NCBI GenBank assembly: GCA_007858575.1
Contig: CP042279.1
Location: 5,644,501 to 5,708,500 of the forward strand
DNA length: 64,000 bases
From: Streptomyces sp. WAC08241
Lineage (GTDB): Bacteria; Actinomycetota; Actinomycetes; Streptomycetales; Streptomycetaceae
Reading direction: 5' to 3'
Position 1 is the first letter of the stretch; each line of letters opens with the position of its first letter. The notes beneath the pieces were generated by a model. It saw nothing but the letters and a program-made list of their open reading frames with translations, searched no databases and was not told the origin of the DNA. Below, piece after piece: positions 19,468 through 29,139 of this stretch. The position numbers and the translations under genes were made by a program.

Positions 19468-19587
19468 ACGAAGCCCCAGGTCCCTGACCCGGGGCTTCGT
19501 GCGGGAGCGGAGGACGGGAATCGGGCCCGTGCCGCGAGCTCGGCGACGGCCGCCGTTCACCGTTCCGAAGGGCACGGCCGGGCACGA
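19468..19587 (-). repeat. Degenerate tRNA 3'-half module
   Basis: Begins with a hairpin (acgaagcccc 19468-19477 / ggggcttcgt 19491-19500), then gagcggaggacgggaatcg, a decayed version of the tRNA-Gly 3' half seen in intact modules further right, and further decayed gttcaccgttc and ggcacg...ggcacg elements. The order matches the intact modules at 37.5, 49.1, 52.3 and 62.1 kb. The hairpin may serve as terminator for the gene before it. Confidence 0.55.
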
Positions 19588-19617
19588 CCGGGCACGGCTG
19601 GCACGGCGCCCCGGCCG

Positions 19618-21599
19618 TCAGGAGTCCGGGGCGGGGGCCGTGTCCGGGGTCAGGACGGCGAGGACCTGGTCGGCCGAGACCGTGCCGTGCAGGGTGCACC
19701 GGACGTCCTCGATCACTCCGGCAAAGGGGCGAGGACGCGGTTCTCCATCTTCATGGCCTCGACGACCATGAGCACGGCCCCTTCTCGACCCGGTCGCCCA
19801 CCGCGCAGGAGAGGGCCACGACCGTGCCGGGCATGGGTGAGCGCACGGTGTCGTCGGCGGCGTCGGCGTCGGTCTCGGTGTGGGTCCTGGTGGTCAGGGC
19901 CGTCCGGTGGCCGTCGAGGACCAGTTCGAAGCGGTCGGCGGTGCGGCGGCCGACCCAATCGCGGTCGGCCACCCTGCCCCGGAACAGTCCGCCGCGGTGG
20001 GAGACGGTGACGCGGAACGCGTGGTCGTGGACCAGGACCTCCACCACGCCGCCGCGGGCTCCCGTCAGGCGGGCCTCCAGTTCCTGGCCGCCGTCGCGCA
20101 GGACGAGGCGGCCGAGGGGCGCGTCGGGGTCCAGGGACGACCGGTCGAGGGGCCCGACGGTGCCGGCCCAGGGCGACGCGGACGGATCGCCGGGAGGCGG
20201 GACCTCCATGGCCGCCGCGCACGCGGCGGCCGCGGCGGACAGGGCGCGGGCGGATTCCCGGCGACGAAGGCGTCGACGAGGTGGGTGTCGAGGCGCCCCG
20301 CGACGACCCGGGGGTCACGGAGCAGGTCCGCGACGAAGCCGAGGTTGGTGGTCAGACCGACGACCGCGGTGGTGCGCGCCGCGTCGGCCAGACGGCGCAG
20401 GGCGGACGCCCGGTCCGGACCCCGGGCGATCAGCTTGGCGATCATGGGGTCGTAGAAGGCCGGGACGTCCCCGTACGCGTCGAACGCGGCCTCCACGCGT
20501 ACGTCGGGCACGTCGGCGGGCCACTCGACCACGTCCGCCCGTCCGGGCGCCGGCTGGAACCCGGCGTCCGGGTCCTCGGCGTAGACGCGGCACTCGACGG
20601 CGTGACCGGTGGCGGTGATCTCGTGCTGGGCGAGCGGGAGGCGCTCCCCGGCCGCCACGCGCAACTGCCATTCCACGAGGTCGACACCGGTGATCTCCTC
20701 GGTGACCGGATGCTCGACCTGGAGGCGCGTGTTGACCTCCAGGAAGTAGAACCGGTCGTCGGTGTCGAGGATGAACTCGAAGGTTCCGGCGTTGACGTAC
20801 CCCAGGGCCTCGGCGCCCCGGACGGCCGCGTCGAGCAGCGCCGCGCGGACCTCGGGGCGCAGGCCGACGGCGGGCGCCTCCTCGACGATCTTCTGGTGGC
20901 GGCGCTGGAGCGAGCACTCGCGCTCGAAGAGGTGGACCAGCGCACCGTGGGTGTCGCCGAACACCTGGACCTCGATGTGCCGGGGCGGGGCACGTAGCGC
21001 TCGGCCAGGAGCCGTCCGTCGCCGAAGTTGCCCCGGCCCAGGCGCACGGCCTCGGCCACGGCGTCGGCCATGTCGGCCTCGGCCCCGACGACCCGCATGC
21101 CCTTGCCGCCGCCGCCGGCCACGGGCTTGAGGATCACCGGGTAGCCGATGCGGCGGGCGTCGGCGACCAGCCGGTCGACCGATTCGGTGGCGTCCTCGGA
21201 GCCGGGCAGGACGGGGACGCCCGCCTCGGCCATGAGGGCCCTGGCGGTCGCCTTGTCGCCCATGGCCGCGATCATCGCGGCGTCCGGGCCGACGAAGGCC
21301 AGACCGGCGTCGGCGACCGCCGAGGCGAACCGGTGGTTCTCGGAGAGGAAGCCGTAGCCCGGATGGACGGCGTCGCAGCCCGTCCGGAGCGCCGCGCCGA
21401 CGATCGACTCGATGTGCAGGTAGCTGTCGGCGGCGGCCTCCGGGCCGATGCGCACGGACTCGACGGCGCCCTCCAGGTGGGGCGCGGACCGGTCGGCGTC
21501 GGAGTACACGGCGACGTACTCGACGCCGAGGCGGCGGCAGGTGCGGGCGATGCGGCGGGCGATTTCGCCGCGGTTCGCGATCAAGAGGCGTTTGAGCAT
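19618..21599 (-). CDS. Acyl-CoA carboxylase alpha subunit (biotin carboxylase + BCCP)
   Basis: About 660 residues. The biotin carboxylase part starts KRLLIANRGEIARRIARTCR and has HPGYGFLSEN, the ATP-grasp loop KPVAGGGGKGMRVV, EVNTRLQVEHPVTEEITGVD and MIAKLIARG. The C-terminal biotinyl domain has SPMPGTVVALSCAVGDRV and EAMKMEN with the biotinylated Lys; it ends LTPDTAPAPDS. It carboxylates biotin for transfer to an acyl-CoA by the beta subunit. Frameshifts near 20985, 20260, 19785 and 19730. It starts 8 bp after the beta subunit gene. The acyl-CoA (acetyl, propionyl or methylcrotonyl) cannot be fixed from sequence alone. Confidence 0.85.
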
Positions 21600-21606
21600 G
21601 TCTTCG

Positions 21607-23206
21607 TCACATCCTGAACACGCCGAAACGTGTCTCCTGCTGGGGGCGTCCGCGGCGGTCGCCAGACAGAGCGTCAGCCACTCACGGGTGTCGGTCGGGT
21701 CCACCACGGCGTCCACCCACAACCTGGCGGCGTAGTACAGCGGATGGGACTGCCGTTCGTACGTCTCGATGATGGGGCGCTTGATCGACTCCTCTTCCTC
21801 GGCGGAGAGGGTCTTGCCCTCCTTGGCGAGCTGATCGCCGCGGATCAGCGCCATCACCGTCGCGGTCTGCTCCGCGCCGACGGCGGTGGACTTGGCGTTC
21901 GGCCACATGGCCATCAGCCGGGGCCCATGGACCTGCCGCACATCGCGAAGTTGCCCGCGCCGAAGCTGCCGCCGACCACCAGGCTGAACTTGGGCACCTT
22001 GGCGCACGAGACGGCGTTGACGAGCTTCGCGCCGTGCTTGGCGATGCCGTCGGCCTCGTACTCGGCGCCGACCATGAAGCCGTTGATGTTGTGCAGGAAG
22101 AGCAGCGGGATGTCGCGCTGGGCGCACAGTTCGATGAAGTTCGCGCCCTTCTGCGCGCTCTCCGGGAACAGCACGCCGTCGTTGATCACCACCCCGACCG
22201 GGTAGCCGCCGATGTGGCCGGTGCCGCAGACGAGGGTGGAGCCGTACCGGGCGCGGTACTCGGCGAACTCGCTGCCGTCGAGGAGCCGCGCGAGGATCTC
22301 GCGGGCCGGGATGTGCTCGCGCAGGTCGGCGCTCAGGATGCCGGGCAGCTCGGCCGGGTCGTACAGGGGCGGCCGGGGGTCCGCGGCGGCGGCGACACCG
22401 GCCGGGGCCGGTCCGCCGCACGATGTCCCGTACCAGCTCCAGGGCGTGTTCGTCGTTCTCGGCCAGGTGGTCGGCGACGCCGGTGACCCGGGTGTGCAGG
22501 TCCGCGCCGCCGAGGGTTCTCCGCGTCGACCACCTCACCGGTGGCCGCGCGGACCAACTGGGGACCGCCGAGGAAGATGGTGCCGTTGCCCCGGACGATG
22601 ACCGCCTCGTCGCACATCGCGGATGTACGCGCCTCCGGCGGTGCACGAGCCCATGACGGCCGCGATCTGGGGTAGCCCGAGCGCCGAGAGCTCGGCGATG
22701 TTCCGGAAGACGCGCCCCAGGTGGTACTCGTCGGGGAACAGGTCCTCCTGAAGCGGGAGGTAGATGCCGCCCGAGTCCACCAGGTAGACGCAGGGCAGGC
22801 CGTTCTCGCGGGCGATCTTCTGGGCGCGCAGGTGCTTCTGCACCGTGAGCGGGAAGTACGTGCCGCCCTTCACGGTCGCGTCGTTGGCGAAGACCATGAC
22901 CGGCTGGCCGCCGACCACGCCGATCCCGGTGATCAGCGCGGCCGAGGGGACCGGCTCGTCGTAGACGTCGTGGCCGACCAACTGCCCGATCTCCATGAAC
23001 GGGGTGCCGGGGTCGAGCAGGTGGAAGACGCGTCGGCGTGCGGTGAGTTTGCCGCGTTCGGCATGGCGGCGGTGGGCCCGGGCGTCCCCGCCGGCGACGG
23101 CGGCCGCCCGCGCTTCGGCGATGACCTGCCGCTTGTGCGCGAAGGCTTCGGCGTTGTGGTGGAACACCTCTGACGAGGTGTCGATGTGGGAGCGAAGTGT
23201 CGTCAT
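21607..23206 (-). CDS. Acyl-CoA carboxylase beta subunit (carboxyltransferase)
   Basis: About 535 residues of the MCC-beta/PCC-beta family: GKLTARRRVFHLLDPGTPFM, VYLVDSGGIYLPLQEDLFPD, AVMGSCTAGGAYI, GIAKHGAKLVNAVSCAKVPK and GGSFGAGNFAMCGRS. The QED LFPD and AKLVNAV stretches resemble methylcrotonyl-CoA carboxylase beta. Repairing a C run near 21650 gives the common ending RFGVFRM with stop at 21607. Other frameshifts near 22625, 22520, 22405 and 21915. Partner of the adjacent alpha subunit. Confidence 0.85.
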
Positions 23207-23220
23207 GGTCTCTGGTCGGG

Positions 23221-24508
23221 TCAGGCTTCGGTGGGGTGGCCGCCGTGCGCCGTGCGGGGGCGTCACGGCGTACGAGGAGGTAGGCCAGGGCGCTGAGCGC
23301 CGCGGCGACGCCCGCCCAGACGAGGTTGGCGTGCAGCAGGACCGCGAAGGTCGCCACGACGCCGGCGATGGACTGGGCCAGGAACCCGCACAGGGCGACG
23401 GCGTACGCGCCGTGGTCCTTCACGGCGCTCACCGCGACGGCCATGCTGCTGGGGAACAGCGCCGCCTGTCCGAAGGTGACGGCGCAGTACAGGGCGGTGA
23501 ACACCACGAGCGCGGCCGTCAGCGGCACGGACGGCAGCAGCCACAGGACGACCAGCAGGAGGCCGGCGCCGGTCATGATCAGGGCGCCGGTCCGCATGAG
23601 CCGGCCCGAACCGGCCGCGGCGACGCGCCGGTTCACCATGACCGCACCCGCGAAGTACGCCAGCCCGAACAGCAGCCCCGTGTTGCCGTACGCGTCCACG
23701 CCCAGGCCGAAGTGGTCCTGGAAGACGAAGGGCGCGACCTCCTGGAGGAGGACGATCGTGGCGAAGCCGAGCCCGCCGGCGACGGTGGGCAGCAGGAAGG
23801 CCGGAACGGTCAGGATGCGCAGGTAGATCCGGATCATGTTCGTCTGCTCGGCGCGCCCCCGGCCGGGGTCCAGGGCAGCGTCGCCGCCCCGATCGCACCG
23901 ACGGCCCCGACCACGGCCAGCACGACGAAACCCGACTGCCAGTGGGCGTACCTGCCGATGAGGCCGCCGAGGAACTGGCCGCCGCCGAGGGCGGTGACGA
24001 AGGCGATCGACAGCACCGAAAGCCGGCGGGCGAGCGCGTCGCCGCCGCCGAGGTCGCGTACGAAGATGCGGGCGATGATGGCCGCGCCGCCCGCGCCGAT
24101 GCCCTGCGCGCAGCGCAGGACCAGCAGGGCTTCGGCGGAGGTGTTCACGGCCAGCAGGGCGCTGGAGACGACGAACAGCGCGAGGGCGGCGAGCAGCGAG
24201 GCACGGCGCCCGTACCGGTCCGCCGCGCGCCCCCACAGCACCACGGGCGCCGCGGCGCCGATGACGAAGAGGGACACGGACAGCGCGGCGAAGCTGCGGG
24301 AGACGCCCAGGTCGTGCTGGACCGCGGGGAGGGACGGCAGGTAGATGGTGGTGGCCATCTGCGCCATGAACACCAGCAGGCAGCCGACGGCCATCGTGCG
24401 GCGCTCCGGCCCGCGAGCGGACGCGCCGGACGGCACCTCGGCCGCCGGTGACGCGCCGGACGGCGCTCCGGCCGTCGGCGACGCGCCCGTGGACCGGTCC
24501 TCAGACAT
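23221..24508 (-). CDS. MFS transporter, Bcr/CflA-type drug:H+ antiporter
   Basis: About 428 residues with twelve hydrophobic segments expected; seen are VGCLLVFMAQMATTIYLPSL, the A-motif VLWGRAADRYGRRASL between helices 2 and 3, GIGAGGAAIIARIF, and in the C-half LLPTVAGGLGFATIVLLQEV and AYLLVRRDAPA. Frameshifts near 23865 and 23260. The start ATG 24508 overlaps the end of the alpha-oxoamine synthase gene by 8 bp. As part of the biosynthetic operon it probably exports the product. Confidence 0.8.
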
Positions 24509-25709
24509 GCCGGTCCCGCAGTTCCCCGAGCTGCCGGCAGAAGTCCTCGATCTCGGCCGTGGTCATGTTCGCGCGGAGCATCAGGCGCAGGCCGGCCTTC
24601 CCGCGGGCGATGACGGGAAGAAGATCGGGGAGGCGTAGTAGCCGCGCTCCAGCAGCGCCTGGGCCAGGTGGACGGTCGCGTCCTCGGAGCCGACGTCCAC
24701 GAAGCGGATCGGCAGTCCGTCGCCGCTCAGCCCGGTCGGGAGCAGGCGGTCGAAGAGGTCGATGTTCTCCTGGAGCCGGCGCTGGAGCTCCGGGAGCTCG
24801 TCCGAGCGGTGCAGGTCGACCGAGGCCAGCACGGCGCCGAGGCCGGCGGTGTTGATCCGCTGCGACCACATCAGCGGGCCGCCGTTGCGCAGGGCGAGGT
24901 CGCGCCGGTCCTGCGAGCCCTTGCGGCCGAGGAAGATCGCGCCGCCCGAGGCGCCGAAGCCCTTGTTGAGGGACGTGATGATCAGCGTCCGGTCGTTGAT
25001 CCCGCCCATGGCCTCCAGGACCGCGCCCCGACCGCGCTCGCCGACGGTGGAGATGCCGTGGGCCTCGTCGAAGAACAGGAACAGGCCGTACTTCTCCTGG
25101 AGTCGCAGCAGTTCCCCGATCGGCGCCTTCCCGCCGGTGCTGTACACGCCGTCGGCGACGTACGCGACCAGGGGTGCTTCTTGCAGAGGTCTTCGAGGGC
25201 CTCGATGTCGTTGTGCCGGATGGTGGTGAGCGGGGCCTCGTCGGCCACGTTCGCCTTCATCGCGTTGAGGCAGAAGTGCGCGTTCTTGTCGAAGACCATC
25301 AGCGGCGGCTCGCCGCCGGTGAGGAGCCCCGAGGCGAGCAGGGGCAGGCTCGCCCAGGCCGCCGCGGCGCAGGAGGCCACGGTGACGGCCTCCACGTCGA
25401 ACAGCTCCGACAGGGCGTCCTCGGCGTCCTTCAGCGCGGCGAAGCGTATCCGCATGCGGGACGTCGAGGTGTTGAGCGCGCCCTCCGCCAGCACGGCGTC
25501 GACCGCGCCCTGGACGATCTTCGGGTGGGTGTCCAGGCCGAGGTACGAGTACGAGGACATGTTGACGAACTCGTGCCCGTCGGCGAGCGACCGGTGGCGC
25601 CCCCGCCCAGACCGGCCGCGACGATGTCGAACATGCCGGCCTTGGTGGTGGTCTCCCAGAAGTCGTGGCTGATCCGCGCCGACTTCTTGATGTTCATATA
25701 CGCGTGCAT
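24501..25709 (-). CDS. Alpha-oxoamine synthase family PLP enzyme (AONS/KBL/CqsA-like)
   Basis: About 402 residues. Family members condense an amino acid with an acyl-CoA or acyl-ACP, with loss of CO2, to an alpha-aminoketone. Seen: NTSTSRMRIRFAALKDAEDA near the substrate site, LFFDEAHGISTVGERGRG (PLP Asp and His), the Schiff-base Lys in SLNKGFGASGG, and MWSQRINTAGLGAVLAS. Start ATG 25709 with CAGGAG 7 nt upstream. Frameshifts near 25595, 25165 and 24615. With the dehydrogenase and carboxylase genes it points to an aminoketone-type product. Confidence 0.8.
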
Positions 25710-25764
25710 GCGTATGCTCCTGAAATCCGTGAGCTGGACTGAGTGCTTTTCCGCGAGCTACGCG

Positions 25765-26731
25765 TTACGCGTACGCATAGAATCCGCGGCCCGTCTTCCT
25801 GCCGAGGAGTCCGGATTCCACCATGCGCGAGAGAAGTGACGGCGGAGCGTAGAGGGGCTCCTTGAATTCCTGGTACAGGGAATCGGCGGCCGCCGCGACG
25901 ACGTCGAGGCCGATGAGGTCGCACAGCCGCAGGGGGCCCATGGGATGGGCGCAGCCGCGTTCCATTCCGCGGTCGACGTGCTCGACCGACGCGAAGCCCG
26001 ACTCGACCATGCGGACGGCCGACAGCAGGTAGGGGACGAGCAGCGCGTTGACCACGAAACCGCTGCGGTCCCCGGCCGGGATCGGGTCCTTGCCGAGCGT
26101 CTCGGCGACGAAGGCCTCCGCGCGCCGGAGGACGCCCGGGTCGGTGAGCAGCGTCGGGACCAGTTCCACCAGGGGCAGCGAGACGACCGGGTTGAAGAAG
26201 TGGATCCCGATCACCCGGCCCGGGTGCGCGTGGCACGGGCCAGCCGGGTGATGGTGATCGCCGAGGTCGTCGAGGCCAGGAGCGCGTCCGTGTCCACGAC
26301 CTTGTCGAGCGTGGCGAACAGGTCGAGCTTGAGCTCCTCGTCCTCCGGGACGGCCTCGATCACGAGCTGGCGGTCGCTCAGGTCCCCCAGGTCGGCGGTG
26401 ACGGAGACCCTGGACAGCGCCGCGTCCCGTTCCGCCCCGGAGAGCCGGCCCTTGGCCACTCCCCGGTCCAGGGACGCCGCGAGACGACGGGGTGCGGAGA
26501 CCAGCGAGGACTCCCGGGACACCGCGAGCCGGACGTCCAGGCCGCGCAGGGCGCACAGCTCGACGATGCCTCCGCCCATCGTGCCCGAGCCGACCACGCC
26601 GACGCGCCGGACGGGGAGGGGGCGGGCTCCGGTCGTACGGCGGCTTCGCGGGCGGTGTCCCCGATCGGGAGGGCGCCCCAGACGCCGTCTCCCAGGAATG
26701 ACTTCTCGTTGTTCGTGAACACCCGCAACAC
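25765..26731 (-). CDS. 3-hydroxyacyl-CoA dehydrogenase (3-hydroxybutyryl-CoA dehydrogenase type)
   Basis: NAD(P) fold RRVGVVGSGTMGGGIVELCA, catalytic region IGIHFFNPVVSLPLVELVPT (His/Asn), and the C-terminal helical domain with SGFVVNALLVPYLLSAVRM, ending LLGRKTGRGFYAYA. The first about 40 residues (FTNNEKSFLGDGVWGALPIG) precede the Rossmann fold and are not usual in this family. Start GTG 26731 with GGAG 5 nt upstream. Frameshifts near 26615 and 26220. First gene of the operon; two inverted repeats lie upstream. Confidence 0.8.
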
Positions 26732-26821
26732 CGATCTCCGGATTCTCTCCACGGGACGGCCTGAACACGTCCTGGAGAATCGAGAAAACCCGCAACGGGT
26801 TCCGGGTGTCAACGGATCCAA

Positions 26822-26878
26822 ACCGGCAAAGATTTGCCGGTGCTGGAATCGGCGACCGGCAGATCTTTGCCGGTCGCC
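26822..26878. promoter_or_regulatory. Two operator-like inverted repeats upstream of the biosynthetic operon
   Basis: Site 1, 26822-26841: accggcaaa-ga-tttgccggt (9-bp perfect arms). Site 2, 26851-26861 with 26868-26878: ggcgaccggca-gatctt-tgccggtcgcc (11-bp perfect arms). Both share the half-site accggca. They lie 90-150 bp before the dehydrogenase start and suit cooperative binding by one dimeric regulator, possibly the neighbouring MmyB-like protein. Confidence 0.6.
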
Positions 26879-26912
26879 GGGTATTGATCCGCGGGGTCGC
26901 GGTGGTGTGTGA

Positions 26913-27747
26913 TCAGTCGTCGGCCGGGGACGACGGCGCGCTCCCGAGGACGACGAATCGCAGGCCCGGGTGCCCGGCGGGCAGCAGGACCTGCGTCACC
27001 ACGTCGACGGTGCCGGGCGAGACGTGCGGAAGGCTCAGCCGGAAGCGGTGGCCGTCCCGGTTGCCGACGATGCACGTCCGCTCTTCCCACAGGCGCCGGC
27101 AGGTGGGGTCCTGGAGGACCTCCCGCAGCAGCGCCGAGAGGCCCGGCTCGTCCGGGCGCTCGGCCATGGCGAAACGGATCATGGCGAGGTAGATGTACGC
27201 GTGCCGGGGCCAGTCCACGAGCTGCTCACGGGCCTCCTGGGTGGTCAGTCCCCATCGGATGAGGTTGGCGTCCCGGGCGAGGACCCAGGGAACCACTCGG
27301 CCATGGCGCTGTTGTACGTGACGATGTCCCAGCGGGTGTCGGTCACGTAGGCGGGCGGGGCAACTGCCGGTCGACCTGCTGCTGGAGGGCGGGCAGAACG
27401 GCCGGGTCGCCGGCGTGCGGCCGGGGCGCGTACGGGGTGCCGCCGAAGGCGTGGAGTGCAGCGCCGCGCGCTCGTCCACGTCGAGGCCGAGGACGTCCGC
27501 CAGGCGGGAGAGCACGCGGGGTCGAGGCGCGGGGTCGTGCCGCGTTCCAGGTCGCGGTACCAGCGCACGCTCATGCCGATGTCGTCGGCCACCTCGCTCT
27601 GGGGCAGGGGGCGCCGAGGCCGCGCTGCTGCCCGGCGCGGACGCGCCAGCTCCGCAGCAGGACCGCGAGCCCCGCCACGTCCGCCGGGGCCGGCCCACCG
27701 GGGCCCTGACCAGGAGTGAGTTCGGTACCGCGTTCCCGCCCAGCCAT
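26913..27747 (-). CDS. XRE-family regulator with MmyB-like ligand-binding domain
   Basis: About 275 residues. The N-terminal helix-turn-helix reads LPQSEVADDIGMSVRWYRDL, ERGTTPRLDPRVLSRLADVL, LGLDVDERAALH. The MmyB-like domain follows: YVTDTRWDIVTYNSAMAEWF, NLIRWGLTTQEAREQLVDWP, FRLSLPHVSPGTVDVVTQVL. This class is very common in Streptomyces, often beside a dehydrogenase gene that it controls. Start ATG 27747. At least four frameshifts (near 27635, 27515, 27410, 27290). Confidence 0.8.
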
Positions 27748-28256
27748 TCGACACTTCCCCCGTGCAGTCGTTCGAAGCAGTGATGTTACTGAAGGGTATG
27801 AGGCGTCGGGATCGGCCGACACCACTGGTGAGCTGCGCTGTTCACCACTCCTGACCCTCGCCGGGCACACTCACGAGCGGCCTGAACGGCCGGGGCCGAC
27901 CGCAACGGCCGGGAGGGCCTTCCCTCCGTGTCCGGCACCGAGGACCACGGCGCCGCGGTGGGCCGGCGCACGGAGCCCGTCCGGGCCGAAGTCCGTCACC
28001 TTCCCCACGACCCGGCCACCGGCGACTGCCCCGGAGCGCGCCCCGGGGCCCGCGAGGAGGCCGCCGTCGACAAGGACCCCGACGACGGAGAAACGGACAC
28101 GGGCCGTGGCGACGGGCCTGGTGCCCAGGGCCTCCGAGAGCGCTGGGGCGCCGGTGCCGCGGGTCCGGCCGCCCGCGGCACCGGGTCGCTGTGGCCACGG
28201 CCCGGCTGCCTTGCCCTGTCGTTCGGGCGGACGCGGGAAGGGACGGAGCGGTCTGC
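27748..28256. other. Region without a supported gene
   Basis: About 500 bases. Open frames exist on both strands but have no recognisable domains and no good ribosome binding site. Given truncated resistance genes just to the right, this may be debris of a decayed gene (the missing part of the vgb-like gene would fall here), but I cannot show it. Confidence 0.35.
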
Positions 28257-28524
28257 TCAGACGGTGCTGTCCGCCGGGGCGACGCGGGCGAGTGCGCCGA
28301 TCTCCAGCGCGGTCCACAGGGCGCCGTCGGGGCCGGGGTGATGACGGTCGGCCCGCTGTCGGGGGCGAGGCGGTGGCTCGTCGGCTCCCGGCTGGGGACG
28401 AGGCGCCCGATCCGGCCGCTGTGGACGAGGGTGAACCACAGGGCGCCGTCCGGTCCCGTGGTGAGGGCGTAGGGTCCGGCCGCGGGTCGGCCACCGCGTG
28501 CTCTTCGACGGACACCTGGGTCAC
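28257..28524 (-). pseudogene. Truncated virginiamycin B lyase-like gene (vgb remnant)
   Basis: From GTG 28524: YALTTGPDGALWFTLVHSGR, IGRLVP, then GPTVITPGPDGALWTAL. These are the GPDGALWFT blades of Vgb, a seven-bladed propeller lyase that linearises streptogramin B. Only about two blades (88 residues) remain of the roughly 290 expected before the stop at 28257. One frameshift lies near 28340. It is 5 bp downstream of the vat remnant. Confidence 0.65.
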
Positions 28525-28529
28525 GTGGT

Positions 28530-29139
28530 TCAGAGGGACTCGTCCCTCCGTGTTCGGTGGCGATGCGGGCGATGTCGGCCGGGGTGCCGGCCATGATGGT
28601 ACGGGCGTGCTCGGTGACGAGGTCCGCGGGCCAGTCCCACCAGGCGGCGCGCAACAGCCGCTCGACGTCGGCGTCCTCGAAGCGCCGGCGGATCGGTCGG
28701 GCCGGGTTGCCGCCGACGATCGTGTACGGCGGGACGTCGGCGGTCACCACGACGCCGGCCGCGACGACGGCGCCGTCGCCGATCCGTACGCCGGGCATCA
28801 CGGTCGCCCCGTAGCCGAACCAGACGTCGTTGCCGACGACCGTGTCGCCGCGCCCGGGCATGGCGGTGACGACGTCCAGGGTCTCCTCGGCCCAGCGGCC
28901 GCCGAACATCGTGAACGGGTAGGTGGACACCCCCGTCGTCGGATGCTCGGCGCCGGCCATCGGGAAACGGGTCCCCGTGGCGAGCGCGCGGTACTTCCCG
29001 GTGACCAGGCGCTCGGGCCCGTAGGCATAGAGGACGTTGCGGTGCTCGAACTCCGTGGCGCGGTCGGGATCGTCGTAGTGCTTCTCCTCGGGGAGGGGGC
29101 GACCGGAGTGCGGCGGGAAGGGCCGGGGGCGGCTTCGGT
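28530..29139 (-). pseudogene. 5'-truncated Vat-like streptogramin A acetyltransferase
   Basis: Left-handed beta-helix acyltransferase of the xenobiotic/CatB-Vat group: DRATEFEHRNVLYAYGPERL, TGVSTYPFTMFGGRWAEETL, VVGNDVWFGYGATVMPGVRI, PYTIVGGNPARPIRRRF, ending in ARTIMAGTPADIARIATEH. Vat proteins normally have about 30 more residues in front of YDDPDRATEF; here the open frame runs back to the MFS stop at 29140 with no start codon, so the 5' end seems lost. One frameshift near the 3' end. Probably non-functional. Confidence 0.65.

Noticed and set aside
20442..24236. A continuous minus-strand open frame of about 1260 codons that would join exporter, carboxylase beta and alpha
   Set aside because: It strings together pieces of three genes in one frame only because stops are rare at this GC and because frameshifts removed natural ends. 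Domain order and family ends (RFGVFRM, start KRLLIANRGE) show separate genes.
27928..28341. A 137-codon plus-strand frame
   Set aside because: Biased Gly/Ala/Arg composition typical of antisense frames; overlaps the vgb relic; no start signal.
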